Part shown: piece by piece, positions 18,733 through 27,395 of the stretch
Numbering within the stretch: position 1 is the first letter of the stretch
Layout: each line of letters begins with the position of its first letter
Assembly (NCBI GenBank): GCA_030529185.1
Contig: JAUMXI010000003.1
Coordinates: forward strand, 57,659-103,350
Reading direction: 5' to 3'
Source of the DNA: Flavobacteriaceae bacterium
Lineage (GTDB): Bacteria; Bacteroidota; Bacteroidia; Flavobacteriales; Weeksellaceae
Length of the DNA stretch: 45,692 bases
Translations under genes and position numbers: made by a program
The notes under the pieces: model-generated
What the model was told of the DNA's origin: nothing
Database searches by the model: none
What the model saw: only the letters and a program-made list of their open reading frames with translations

Positions 18733-18740
18733 TATCTTTG
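18733..18740 (+). promoter_or_regulatory. Predicted -7 element seven bases before a start codon
   Basis: TATCTTTG ends at 18740 and the next gene's ATG is at 18748. If active, the mRNA would be leaderless or nearly so. No good -33 TTTG is seen. Confidence 0.4.
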
Positions 18741-18747
18741 CAAACCT

Positions 18748-19263
18748 ATGTCAATTTTTAAATTAGAAAATTTACTGCCTTACGCTTTTGTTTTGATTAT
18801 CACCTTTCCTTTTTTGATGTTAATCAAGCATTTCGTATATCAGTATATCACACTGAAAAAAAGAGAATTACATCTGCTAACCGACAAATCTAACTCTCAA
18901 ATCAAACTACAAGCCTACGAACGAATGCTTATTTTTTTAGAGAGATTAAGGCCTCAAAATTTGGTGGAAAAATTTGATAAAGAGTTAAGCACGAGGGAGT
19001 TTGTATTCCTTTTAGAAAAAAGCATAAAAGAGGAATTGGAATACAATACTTCCCAACAATTATACATCAATGATGAATCTTGGGAAAACATTATTCGTTC
19101 TAAGGATAATGTTCTTCACCTTTTGCATAGGCTTTTAGAAGTTAATCCCAATATTTCATTAGAAGAGTTTAAAACTTTACTGATAATGAATTATTTAGAA
19201 GGAGAAGATTACATTTCAGATAGTATTCAGAATTTAAAAATAGATATTCATAGTTTAATATAA
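18748..19263 (+). CDS. Membrane-anchored protein of unknown function (DUF7935-like)
   Basis: A 171-residue protein with one N-terminal membrane helix (about residues 10-33, LPYAFVLIITFPFLMLIKHF) and a cytoplasmic helical part that includes IKLQAYERMLIFLERLRPQNL. This arrangement resembles an uncharacterised Flavobacteriia family that I think is DUF7935; I am not sure of the number. No enzymatic motif is visible. It lies between gpmI and ppa on the same strand, so the three may be co-transcribed. Confidence 0.7.
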   Translation: MSIFKLENLLPYAFVLIITFPFLMLIKHFVYQYITLKKRELHLLTDKSNSQIKLQAYERMLIFLERLRPQNLVEKFDKELSTREFVFLLEKSIKEELEYNTSQQLYINDESWENIIRSKDNVLHLLHRLLEVNPNISLEEFKTLLIMNYLEGEDYISDSIQNLKIDIHSLI

Positions 19264-19279
19264 AAAAATAAATAAGAGA

Positions 19280-19888
19280 ATGATACCAAATTTTAAAGCC
19301 CATCCGTGGCACGGAATTTCGGCAGGAAAAGATGCTCCGAATGTGATAAATGCTTTTATTGAGATAGTTCCAACGGACACTATCAAATATGAAATTGATA
19401 AAGAAACGGGTCATCTAATGGTAGATAGACCACAGAAATTTTCTAATATTATTCCAGCCTTATATGGCTTTATTCCAAAGACTTACTGCAATGAGAGAGT
19501 AAAGGACTTAGCTGTAAAACAAGGTGCAACTGATGTGACAGAAGGTGACCACGACCCATTGGATATTTGTGTGTTGAGTAGCCACAATATTCAAAGTGGA
19601 GTGTTGTTGGAAGCAGTTCCAATTGGTGGATTTAAGATGATTGATAAAGGAGAGGCTGATGATAAAATCATTGCGGTTTTGGTAGGTGACCAATCTTATG
19701 GACACATTAAGGATATTTCAGAACTTCCACAAGCTGAAATAGATAGATTAAAACATTATTTCCTCACTTACAAGAATTTGCCAAGCGAAGCCGTAGCTTG
19801 TAGAATTGACGATGTTTATGGTTCCATTCATGCCAAAGAAGTGATTGTAGCCTCTCAGCAAGATTACGCAGATAAATACGAAAAATAA
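19280..19888 (+). CDS. ppa: Inorganic pyrophosphatase (family I)
   Basis: Soluble PPase hydrolyses pyrophosphate to drive biosynthetic reactions. The 202-residue product contains FIEIVPTDTIKYEID, the active-site motif GDHDPLDICVLS (Asp ligands for Mg) and KYEIDKETGHLMVDR, all in the family order. The ATG at 19280 follows an A-rich AATAAGAGA stretch. It is followed by a strong terminator. Confidence 0.93.
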   Translation: MIPNFKAHPWHGISAGKDAPNVINAFIEIVPTDTIKYEIDKETGHLMVDRPQKFSNIIPALYGFIPKTYCNERVKDLAVKQGATDVTEGDHDPLDICVLSSHNIQSGVLLEAVPIGGFKMIDKGEADDKIIAVLVGDQSYGHIKDISELPQAEIDRLKHYFLTYKNLPSEAVACRIDDVYGSIHAKEVIVASQQDYADKYEK

Positions 19889-19897
19889 ATTTAATCA

Positions 19898-19932
19898 AAT
19901 CCTATAAGAAAAACTCTTGTAGGATTTTTTTA
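19898..19932 (+). terminator. Intrinsic terminator of ppa
   Basis: AATCCTATAAG pairs with CTTGTAGGATT (one wobble), followed by a T run. Confidence 0.8.
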
Positions 19933-19943
19933 TTGAGAAAAAG

Positions 19944-19951
19944 TACTTTTG
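19944..19951 (+). promoter_or_regulatory. Predicted -7 element upstream of the glycosyltransferase
   Basis: TACTTTTG matches TAnnTTTG. It lies about 200 bases before the glycosyltransferase start. The leader contains a 71-codon frame whose only possible start (TTG 19949) is inside this box. Confidence 0.4.
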
Positions 19952-20147
19952 CAAAAAACAAATCGATGGGGTAAAAGTTTTCTCGGTTTATTTGGTGGTG
20001 TCTATCAATATACACTCAATCACTTTGATGATTTCCTAAATTGGCTGAGTGATAAAGATAATACGTTTAGTACTTTTAAAGATTTTTTGTTTTTGGTAAT
20101 ATTATTCATAAATTTATTGCTTTTTTATACTAAAATTCAAAAAAATA

Positions 20148-21242
20148 ATGAAAATCGCTTTTGACGCAAAAAGATTCTTTCATAATTCCTCTGGGCTGGG
20201 CAATTATTCGCGGGATTTCGTGCGGATTTTAGCCCATTACTACCCTGAAAATCATTATTTACTCCTTGCCAAAAGGCAAAGCCAAAGGGGGAGAGATATT
20301 CTTTCGCACCCATCGGTGGAATTTTTGCCCCTATCGGGCGGGCTTTTTCCACGCCAACTAAAAATGGGAACAGACGCACAGAGGGCGGGGGCTGACCTCT
20401 TCCACGGACTTTCGGGAGAGTTGCCACTGAGATGGGGAAGCCCAAAAATTAAAAAAATCGTAACGATTCACGACCTAATTTTTGAGCGATTTCCTGAATT
20501 TTACTCGGCTTTTGACCGCAAAATGCACTTCTGGAAATTTAAAAAAGCAACGCAAGTTGCCGACAAAATCATCGCTATTTCCGAGCAAACCAAACGCGAT
20601 GTGATGGAATTCTTACAAGTTCCCGAAGAAAAAATCAGCGTTGTTTATCAAGGTTGCCACCCTTCATTCAAACAAAAACCAACGGACGATTTTTTAAACT
20701 CACTACGAAAAAAATACCAACTCCCCCAACGATTTTTACTCAATGTCGGTACCATTGAAGAGCGTAAAAACTTACTTTCGGTGGTTCGTGCCTTATCGGG
20801 AACGAAAATTCCGCTGGTGGCGGTGGGGCGAAAAACGGCATATTTTGAGAAAATTCAGGCTGAAATTCGCAAAAACTCGGTGGAAGTTTTGTTTTTGGAA
20901 GGGCTTACAATGGAGGAATTGTCGGGACTTTATCGCCTTGCTGATGTGTTCATTTATCCGAGTTTATTTGAGGGATTTGGCATTCCGATTATAGAATCTC
21001 TCTTTTCGGAGTGCGTGGTAATTACCAGCGATACCAGTTGTTTGCCCGAGGCAGGGGGTGAAAATTCCGTTTATGTCAGTCCGTTTTCGGTGGAAGATAT
21101 GCGTGAAAAAATCATTTCCTTATGGGAAAACCCCGAGGAGAGACGCTCACGAGCTGAAAAAGGTAGGCTGTTTGTTGAGCAATTCACCGATGAAAAAATC
21201 GCTCAAAACCTGATGAAAGTTTATCAAGAAGTTTTAAGTTAA
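20148..21242 (+). CDS. Glycosyltransferase family 4 protein
   Basis: A 364-residue GT-B fold glycosyltransferase. The N-terminal domain opens MKIAFDAKRFFHNSSGLGNYSRD, with the glycine-rich acceptor loop. A VTIHDLIFERFPEFY segment follows, and the C-terminal nucleotide-sugar domain has NVGTIEERKNL and EGFGIPIIESLFSECVVI, the E-x7-E motif of retaining GT4 enzymes. It probably transfers a sugar to a cell-surface glycan; the donor and acceptor are not clear. G+C is higher than in most neighbours. Its end overlaps the convergent HD gene by 9 bases. Confidence 0.87.
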   Translation: MKIAFDAKRFFHNSSGLGNYSRDFVRILAHYYPENHYLLLAKRQSQRGRDILSHPSVEFLPLSGGLFPRQLKMGTDAQRAGADLFHGLSGELPLRWGSPKIKKIVTIHDLIFERFPEFYSAFDRKMHFWKFKKATQVADKIIAISEQTKRDVMEFLQVPEEKISVVYQGCHPSFKQKPTDDFLNSLRKKYQLPQRFLLNVGTIEERKNLLSVVRALSGTKIPLVAVGRKTAYFEKIQAEIRKNSVEVLFLEGLTMEELSGLYRLADVFIYPSLFEGFGIPIIESLFSECVVITSDTSCLPEAGGENSVYVSPFSVEDMREKIISLWENPEERRSRAEKGRLFVEQFTDEKIAQNLMKVYQEVLS

Positions 21243-21821
21243 TTTCCCTTCATCGATAGCTTTTTTTAGTAAAATATCAAAGGCTTCTCCGAGTTCGGTA
21301 GAGGCTTTTTTTACGGCAATTTCTATGATATTTTTTACTTGATTTTCAGAAACTTTTGCTTCCGTCCAGCTTTTTCCAGAGGTATGAGTATTGAGTAAAA
21401 AAGGCATTATTCTATCCACGGCACAAGCGAAAATAGCATCGGGAGTTTCTTCGGCTTCAAATTCTTTCCAAAGTTCAAGAAATTCGCTACTCAAAGGTTC
21501 ATCTAAAATGCCAAAAATTTTTTGAGCCGCCTCCAATTCTCGTTCGTATTTCCCTTGCATTGCCTTTTCATCAAAGATAAAAGTATCTCCAGCTTCTATC
21601 TCCACCACATCGTGAATGGAAAGCATTCGGATAGCTCTTAAAAGGTTTATTTTTTCTTTGTTTTTGGCATAAGGATAAAGAATTTGAGCCAAAACCACGA
21701 TTTGCCAACTGTGTTCGGCTGTGTTTTCTCTACGCTGGTCGTCAAGGTTGAAATTTCTTCTTTGGATATTCTTTAAGGCGTCTAATGTTAAGATAAATTT
21801 TATTTCTTTTTCTAAAATCAT
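21234..21821 (-). CDS. HD-domain hydrolase (YfbR/HDDC2-like)
   Basis: A 195-residue protein with the HD phosphohydrolase motifs RRENTAEHSWQ (first His) and LSIHDVVEIEAGD (HD dyad plus following Glu and Asp), then a distal Asp in CAVDRIMPF. Relatives act as 5'-deoxynucleotidases or nucleotide phosphatases; the actual substrate is uncertain. It overlaps the tail of the convergent glycosyltransferase gene by 9 bases. Confidence 0.85.
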   Translation of the reverse strand: MILEKEIKFILTLDALKNIQRRNFNLDDQRRENTAEHSWQIVVLAQILYPYAKNKEKINLLRAIRMLSIHDVVEIEAGDTFIFDEKAMQGKYERELEAAQKIFGILDEPLSSEFLELWKEFEAEETPDAIFACAVDRIMPFLLNTHTSGKSWTEAKVSENQVKNIIEIAVKKASTELGEAFDILLKKAIDEGKLT

Positions 21822-21931
21822 AGGGGCAAAAGTAAGAAAATAAAAATTTTTATGTGAAAAAAGTTATTTTTTTTGCAACTTTGCAGACTTAACTTTAAAT
21901 GAATATTAACCTAAAATTTTTTAGATTTTAA

Positions 21932-23323
21932 ATGAAGATTAAATATTCTGAACTTATAGACCAGACTTTATACTTCCCACAGGAGGAATTTACTTATCAA
22001 AATGATAGTTTGCACTTTCACGGAATTAATTTGATGGAAGTGGTAGAGAAGTTTGGCACCCCGTTGAAAATTAGTTATTTACCTAAAATATCTCAAAACA
22101 TTCAAAGGGCTAAAAAATGGTTTGCAGAAGCCATTGAAAAGAATGAGTATAAAAATACTTATCGCTATTGCTATTGCACCAAATCCAGCCATTTTTCTTT
22201 TGTGGTAGAGGAGGCTTTGAAAAACGACATTAGCTTGGAAACTTCATCGGCTTTTGATATTGATATTGTGAAAAAACTTTATGAAAAAGGGAAAGTTGGT
22301 AAAGATATTGAGGTGATTTGCAATGGTTTTAAAACCGATGATTATTTAGAGAAAATCTCGACGCTTATTAATGATGGTTTTGGAAATATTATGCCTATTA
22401 TTGATAATTATCGTGAGTTGGATAAATTGGCAGAAAGTATTGATACTACTTTTGATATCGGGATTCGTATTGCTTCGGAGGAAGAACCGAAATTTGAGTT
22501 TTATACCTCGCGTTTAGGGATTGGCTATAAGGACATTATCCCATATTATAGCCAAAAAATTGCGGAACATCCGAATGCGAGATTGAAAATGCTTCATTTC
22601 TTCATCAATACTGGGATTAAAGACACGGCGTATTATTGGAATGAATTGTTTAAATGCCTTCGTGTTTATGCCCGTTTGAAGAAAATCGCTCCAGAGGTAG
22701 ATTCTTTGAATATTGGAGGAGGTTTTCCTATCAAAACTTCGCTTAATTTTGATTATGATTATGAGTATATGGTGAATGAAATCGTTTCTCAAATCAAGAA
22801 ATTCTGTGAAGAAGAAGGCGTAGAAGAACCGAATATTTACACTGAGTTTGGGTCTTTTACAGTGGGAGAGAGTGGGGCTAATCTTTACCAAATCATTAGT
22901 CAAAAACGCCAAAACGATAGAGAAAAATGGGATATGATTGACAGTAGCTTTATGACTACTCTGCCTGATACTTGGGCTATTTCTCGCCATTTTATTATGT
23001 TGCCACTCAATCGATGGGAAGATTCTTATGAACGGGTTTTCTTGGGTGGATTGACCTGTGATTCAGATGATTACTATAATTCTGAACAACATACCAACGC
23101 GATTTATCTGCCTGTTTTCAGTGATACCAAACCTTTGTATATCGGCTTCTTTAATACGGGAGCTTATCAAGAAACCATTAGCGGTTTTGGTGGTGTTCAT
23201 CACTGCTTAATTCCTCAGCCTCGTCACATTTTGATTGATAAAGACGAAGATGGCAATTTTAAATACGAAGTATTTAGCGAGGAACAAAAACCAGAAGATG
23301 TATTAAAATTATTAGGATATTAA
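21932..23323 (+). CDS. speA: Arginine decarboxylase, short Bacteroidota type
   Basis: This PLP enzyme of the alanine-racemase/ODC fold type III should convert arginine to agmatine for polyamine synthesis. The 463-residue product has the Lys motif YCYCTKSSHFSF, DISLETSSAFDIDI, the PLP phosphate loop LNIGGGFPIKTS, and a C-terminal domain with LGGLTCDSDD (Cys and Asp of the active site). It is shorter than the enterobacterial SpeA of about 630 residues, as is usual in Bacteroidota. No agmatinase or agmatine deiminase lies nearby. Another diamine decarboxylase activity is a less likely alternative. Confidence 0.78.
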   Translation: MKIKYSELIDQTLYFPQEEFTYQNDSLHFHGINLMEVVEKFGTPLKISYLPKISQNIQRAKKWFAEAIEKNEYKNTYRYCYCTKSSHFSFVVEEALKNDISLETSSAFDIDIVKKLYEKGKVGKDIEVICNGFKTDDYLEKISTLINDGFGNIMPIIDNYRELDKLAESIDTTFDIGIRIASEEEPKFEFYTSRLGIGYKDIIPYYSQKIAEHPNARLKMLHFFINTGIKDTAYYWNELFKCLRVYARLKKIAPEVDSLNIGGGFPIKTSLNFDYDYEYMVNEIVSQIKKFCEEEGVEEPNIYTEFGSFTVGESGANLYQIISQKRQNDREKWDMIDSSFMTTLPDTWAISRHFIMLPLNRWEDSYERVFLGGLTCDSDDYYNSEQHTNAIYLPVFSDTKPLYIGFFNTGAYQETISGFGGVHHCLIPQPRHILIDKDEDGNFKYEVFSEEQKPEDVLKLLGY

Positions 23324-23326
23324 AAT

Positions 23327-23359
23327 ATAAGACAGCTCTATTTTGGAGTTGTCTTTTTT
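23327..23359 (+). terminator. Intrinsic terminator of the arginine decarboxylase gene
   Basis: AAGACAGCTC pairs with GAGTTGTCTT (wobble pairs included) and a T run follows. Confidence 0.75.
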
Positions 23360-23402
23360 GATATATTTGAAAAAGTTTTTAAAATCATAATGAAGATTAG
23401 CT

Positions 23403-23793
23403 ATGTGGAAAAATATATGTATAATAGTGGTGTTATTTTTATTAGTGTCTTGTAAAACAAAACTTTATAGGATATATGAGCGGACTATAAATAATGATGA
23501 AGAGTATATTTTGGTAGAAAAACAAGAAATAAAAGAAGCAATATTGCCAAGAAATTCTCTATACTATGTGATGTGTGATAAAGAATACCACTATTTTAAA
23601 ATATACAATTCTTATCATCCTGCTTAAAATTCAAAATAGTTAAGGATAGTGTATATATTGAAGATTGTGAGAATAAAATAAATATGAGAATAACATACGA
23701 TATATTTAAAGTAGAAAATAAATCGGATTAAAGCCAAATTTAAGATTAATCTTAAAACAAAGTGGTATGACAATTAGTTTTGATAAAAAATAA
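23403..23793 (+). pseudogene. Small lipoprotein gene with probable frameshifts
   Basis: The ATG frame encodes 74 residues, starting MWKNICIIVVLFLLVSCKTK with a lipobox Cys at residue 17, and stops at 23627. Directly after, a second frame reads LKFKIVKDSVYIEDCENKIN and continues to a stop at 23731. A third frame then gives KPNLRLILKQSGMTISFDKK, ending at 23793 just at the terminator. All three segments have the look of one protein of about 120-130 residues. I read this as an outer-membrane or periplasmic lipoprotein gene broken by two single-base changes, or assembly errors. The family is not recognised. Confidence 0.55.
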
Positions 23794-23818
23794 AAGTCAG
23801 GCTTTTGCCTGACTTTTT
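23792..23818. terminator. Bidirectional terminator between the lipoprotein locus and kbl
   Basis: AAAAGTCAGGC pairs with GCCTGACTTTT around a TTTT loop, with T runs on both strands. Confidence 0.85.
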
Positions 23819-23831
23819 GTATGTTTTTGGA

Positions 23832-25025
23832 TTAAATTACGCCTAATTCTTTACCTACTTTTTCAAAAGCAGAGATGGCTTTATCCAAATGTTCTCGGGT
23901 GTGTGCTGCAGAAAGTTGAACTCTAATTCTTGCCTTGCCTTTTGGAACAACAGGGTAGAAGAATCCGATTACATAAACGCCTTCGTCCATCAATTTTTCT
24001 GCCATTTTTTGCGAAAGAGGAGCATCGTAAAGCATTACAGGTACAATAGCCGCATCACCATCAGGAATATCAAAACCTTTGGCTTTCATTTCTTTACGGA
24101 AATATTGTGCATTTTCCATTACTTTATCTCTTCTTGTGGTATCTTTAGAGATGATTTCTAAAACTTTCATTGCTGCACCTACAATTCCTGGGGCTAAAGA
24201 ATTAGAGAAAAGGTAAGGGCGAGAGCGTTGTCTCAGCATATCAATGATTTCTTTTTTACCAGAAGTAAAACCGCCCATTGCTCCACCAAGAGCCTTCCCA
24301 AGTGTGGAAGTAATGATATCTACTCTTCCCATCACTTCGTTGGCTTCGTGGGTTCCACGCCCTGTTTTTCCGATAAATCCAGTAGCGTGGCTATCATCTA
24401 CCATTACCAAAGCATTGTATTTTTCGGCTAAATCGCATATGCCTTTCAGGTTGGCTACAATTCCATCCATTGAGAAAACGCCATCTGTGACAATGATTTT
24501 AAAACGATGATTTTTCTCACTTGCAGCGATAAGTTGAGCTTCTAAATCTGCCATATCATTGTTTTTATAACGATAACGGGCTGCTTTACAAAGTCTTACC
24601 CCATCAATGATAGATGCGTGATTGAGTTCATCGGAAATAATAGCATCTTCTGCGGTAAATAAAGGTTCAAAAACCCCACCATTTGCATCAAAAGCAGCAG
24701 CGTAAAGTATGGTATCTTCCATTCCTAAAAACTCTGAAATTTGTTTTTCCAAGTTTTTGTGAATATCTTGAGTCCCACAAATAAATCTTACAGAAGACAT
24801 TCCATATCCGTGAGTATCAAGGGTTTCTTGCGATGCTTTGATAATTTCAGGGTTGTTGGAAAGTCCTAAATAATTATTAGCACAAAAGTTGAGTAGTTTT
24901 TTACCATTGGCTACAATTTCAGCGTCTTGAGAAGAGGTAATGATGCGTTCTCTTTTGTAAAGACCATCGTTTTCAATATTTTGTAATTCTGTTTGAAGAT
25001 GAGTTAAAAATTCGTTTGAAATCAT
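23832..25025 (-). CDS. kbl: Glycine C-acetyltransferase (2-amino-3-ketobutyrate CoA ligase)
   Basis: Kbl cleaves 2-amino-3-ketobutyrate with CoA to glycine and acetyl-CoA in threonine breakdown. The 397-residue PLP enzyme closely follows the known Kbl pattern: [67 protein letters not shown] and the PLP lysine in [14 protein letters not shown]. The ATG at 25025 is chosen over one at 25064 that would overlap folP. It follows folP by 16 bases and is probably co-transcribed. No threonine dehydrogenase gene is in the window. Confidence 0.93.
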   Translation of the reverse strand: MISNEFLTHLQTELQNIENDGLYKRERIITSSQDAEIVANGKKLLNFCANNYLGLSNNPEIIKASQETLDTHGYGMSSVRFICGTQDIHKNLEKQISEFLGMEDTILYAAAFDANGGVFEPLFTAEDAIISDELNHASIIDGVRLCKAARYRYKNNDMADLEAQLIAASEKNHRFKIIVTDGVFSMDGIVANLKGICDLAEKYNALVMVDDSHATGFIGKTGRGTHEANEVMGRVDIITSTLGKALGGAMGGFTSGKKEIIDMLRQRSRPYLFSNSLAPGIVGAAMKVLEIISKDTTRRDKVMENAQYFRKEMKAKGFDIPDGDAAIVPVMLYDAPLSQKMAEKLMDEGVYVIGFFYPVVPKGKARIRVQLSAAHTREHLDKAISAFEKVGKELGVI

Positions 25026-25041
25026 AATTTTTGAATTTATT

Positions 25042-25878
25042 TTATAAAGATAAGAAATTTTCAATAGTTTTTTTGGTTTCGGCTACATTATGCACACGCA
25101 AGATTTTCGCTCCTTTTTTGAGCATTTTAAGGTGAAGATTTTGAGTTTCTTCGTTAATTTCATGAGGAGATTTATTCAGTGGTTTGTAAATGAACGACTT
25201 TCTTGAAATTCCGATTAATAAAGGATATTTGCCAAATAAAATATGTTCCAATTCATCTGTCATTTTGTATTGGTCTTCAATGCTTTTCCCAAATCCAAAA
25301 CCTGGGTCAAGGATAATGTCTTTCACGCCCAAATCCAATAATTCTGTGATTTTTTTAGAGAAAAAACGGTTGATTTCTAATATAATATCCTCATAATTGT
25401 TCTTTTGGTGCATCGTTTCATAAGAGGAGTTTCCGTGAGTTAAAATGTAAGGAAGTCCCGTTTCGCTCACCATTGGAAACATTTTCTCATCAAATTGTCC
25501 AGCAGAAATGTCATTAACAATATCAATTCCCTCATTATAGCCGAAATTTACCACTTCGCTGTGAAAAGTATCCAAAGACAAAATTGCGTGAGAAAATTCT
25601 TTTCTAATTGCTGGAAGAATATTTTTTAAACGATTAATTTCTTCATTATCATTGAGGTAATTAGCATTTGGTCGGGTAGATTGAGCCCCAATGTCTATAA
25701 TATTTGCACCTTCCGAAAGCATTTTTTCTACTTGAATAAGAGCGGATTTTTCATCATTAAATTTCCCTCCATCTGAAAAACTATCAGGAGTGAGATTAAG
25801 AATTCCCATAATTTTGGGAGTTGAGAGGTCTAAAAGCCTACCTCTGCAATTAATAGAAAATGAAAATAAATTTTTCAT
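25042..25878 (-). CDS. folP: Dihydropteroate synthase
   Basis: FolP condenses p-aminobenzoate with dihydropterin pyrophosphate in folate synthesis and is the sulfonamide target. The 278-residue product has the family motifs [53 protein letters not shown] and [17 protein letters not shown] 25878 is selected; the upstream ATG at 25953 would overlap the divergent DUF1599 gene. The divergent partner arrangement is common in Flavobacteriia. Confidence 0.95.
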   Translation of the reverse strand: MKNLFSFSINCRGRLLDLSTPKIMGILNLTPDSFSDGGKFNDEKSALIQVEKMLSEGANIIDIGAQSTRPNANYLNDNEEINRLKNILPAIRKEFSHAILSLDTFHSEVVNFGYNEGIDIVNDISAGQFDEKMFPMVSETGLPYILTHGNSSYETMHQKNNYEDIILEINRFFSKKITELLDLGVKDIILDPGFGFGKSIEDQYKMTDELEHILFGKYPLLIGISRKSFIYKPLNKSPHEINEETQNLHLKMLKKGAKILRVHNVAETKKTIENFLSL

Positions 25879-25911
25879 AACACAAAAATAAAAAACTATT
25901 GTTAAAATTCT

Positions 25912-25919
25912 TATCTTTG
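25912..25919 (+). promoter_or_regulatory. Predicted -7 element of the DUF1599 gene
   Basis: TATCTTTG lies 17 bases before the ATG at 25937, in the short divergent spacer with folP. Confidence 0.5.
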
Positions 25920-25936
25920 GGCGAATAATTTTTGAA

Positions 25937-26488
25937 ATGCAAAATACCATCAATCAATACAACCAAGTTTTAGAAGTTTGTTATCAACTTTTTGAGAATA
26001 AATTAAAGGATTATGGAGCGGCTTGGCGTGTGCTTCGTCCGAGTTCTGTGACTGACCAAATTTACATCAAAATCAATAGAATCAGAACTTTACAAATGTC
26101 TGAAACGCAAATGATTGATGAGAATGAAGAAGACGCTTTTATGGCGATTGTAAATTATTCCATCATTGCTCTTATTCAGCTTCAAAAGGGAGTTTCTGAA
26201 ATTTTAGATAATGAAACTCGCGAAGAAATTTTAGCACTTTATAAAGATTTTGCCACCCAAGCTCGAGATTTGATGCAAAAGAAAAACCACGATTATGGCG
26301 AAGCGTGGCGAGAGATGAGGATTAGTTCTATCACAGATTTGATTTATCAAAAAGTGTTAAGAACCAAGCAGATAGAAGACAACCAGGGGAGGACATTGGT
26401 TTCCGAAGGATTGGAAGCAAATTATTTTGATATGCTAAACTACGCTGTATTCTGCTTGATAAAATACGCTGAAAATTATAATGATTAG
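25937..26488 (+). CDS. DUF1599 family protein with two repeated domains
   Basis: A 183-residue protein made of two similar halves. LKDYGAAWRVLRPSSVTDQIYIK (about residues 23-45) and HDYGEAWREMRISSITDLIYQK (about 118-139) align with the same K/HDYG.AWR..R.SS.TD.IY.K pattern, each followed by a helix with a conserved NY region (VNYSIIALIQL and LNYAVFCLIKY). DUF1599 has been linked to nucleotide modification, but the function here is unknown. It is divergent from folP and overlaps the convergent SAM hydrolase gene by 4 bases. Confidence 0.85.
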   Translation: MQNTINQYNQVLEVCYQLFENKLKDYGAAWRVLRPSSVTDQIYIKINRIRTLQMSETQMIDENEEDAFMAIVNYSIIALIQLQKGVSEILDNETREEILALYKDFATQARDLMQKKNHDYGEAWREMRISSITDLIYQKVLRTKQIEDNQGRTLVSEGLEANYFDMLNYAVFCLIKYAENYND

Positions 26489-27312
26489 GAAAATTCTATG
26501 TAAATTTTACAGCCGATATTGAGTCCCATTAGGCAAGAGGCACCGTTTTTCTTATTAGCTCTATAAATGGCGATTTCTAACAAATCAGACTCGTTGAATA
26601 ATGCAGCGGCTTTGCCTTGATATTCCATTTCATCTTCCCACTTTGGAATAATATCGGTGATTTTATTAACAATTTTATTTAATTTATAACCTCTTATTTT
26701 TATTGTAAATCGTTCAAAAGCAGAGAAATATTTATCAAAGGTATCTTTTTTAATGTTAGAAACCACATTCCCAAAATGGTCTATATAGATAATTTCTCCG
26801 ATAAGCATTTTTTCGGCTTCCTTAAATATAGGATTAGTAAATATATATTCCTTAATATCAGTAATTTCTCTGCCAATAATTTCAGGAATTCCTCCTTTAT
26901 AAAGATGGACGGCAACAGGAGCGAAGAGTTCTACTGCAGTAAAATTAACCACATCATCAAACCTATTATTTAAGGTAATTTCATACACTTTCTCTGGTTT
27001 AATGCCTTGGAAAATAAGCCCCAAAAGCCCGTTGTCAGGCATTATAAAAGTATGTCCTTGAGTTTTGCAAACCAAAAATTTTCTTTCCTTATGGTATTGG
27101 CTATCCACAGCGACAATATGAATACTTCCCAAAGGAAAATGATGGTAAGCGTTTTTTAAAATATATGCCGTTTGATGCAGATTGTGAGGCTCTATATCAT
27201 GGGTAATATCAATCATAGGTATGCCTATTTGAAGGCTTGATATACAGCCTTTTATACTTGCTACACGGTGGTCTATACTTCCAAAATCAGAGGTAAGAGT
27301 GATAATTGACAT
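26485..27312 (-). CDS. SAM hydroxide adenosyltransferase (DUF62 family)
   Basis: This 275-residue protein belongs to the fluorinase/chlorinase/DUF62 family, whose common members hydrolyse S-adenosylmethionine to adenosine and methionine. Family features are IITLTSDFGSIDHRVASIKG at the start, IDITHDIEPHNLHQTAYIL, HIVAVDSQYH, IMPDNGLLGLIF and IYIDHFGNVVSNI. Nothing points to a halogenase, as there is no secondary-metabolite context. The ATG at 27312 is chosen over 27333. A TATCTTTG box on the minus strand at 27331-27338 is a plausible promoter, divergent from phoH. Confidence 0.85.
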   Translation of the reverse strand: MSIITLTSDFGSIDHRVASIKGCISSLQIGIPMIDITHDIEPHNLHQTAYILKNAYHHFPLGSIHIVAVDSQYHKERKFLVCKTQGHTFIMPDNGLLGLIFQGIKPEKVYEITLNNRFDDVVNFTAVELFAPVAVHLYKGGIPEIIGREITDIKEYIFTNPIFKEAEKMLIGEIIYIDHFGNVVSNIKKDTFDKYFSAFERFTIKIRGYKLNKIVNKITDIIPKWEDEMEYQGKAAALFNESDLLEIAIYRANKKNGASCLMGLNIGCKIYIEFS

Positions 27313-27330
27313 ATTATTTTTTTCGTGTTC

Positions 27331-27351
27331 CAAAGATATTGTTTATTTTTG
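27331..27351. promoter_or_regulatory. Divergent promoter elements between the SAM hydrolase gene and phoH
   Basis: TATCTTTG on the minus strand (27338-27331) and TATTTTTG on the plus strand (27344-27351) are two -7 boxes only five bases apart and facing away from each other. Their -33 elements are weak. Confidence 0.4.
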
Positions 27352-27395
27352 AAATATTTTAATTGTAAATTATCAAATAAATTCATATATAACCG

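Noticed and set aside
19949-20164. 71-codon frame with a hydrophobic C-terminal half before the glycosyltransferase gene
   Set aside because: Its only possible start, TTG at 19949, lies inside the predicted -7 box TACTTTTG. There is no ATG in the frame, and it overlaps the glycosyltransferase start. It may be a remnant, but it cannot be supported as a gene.
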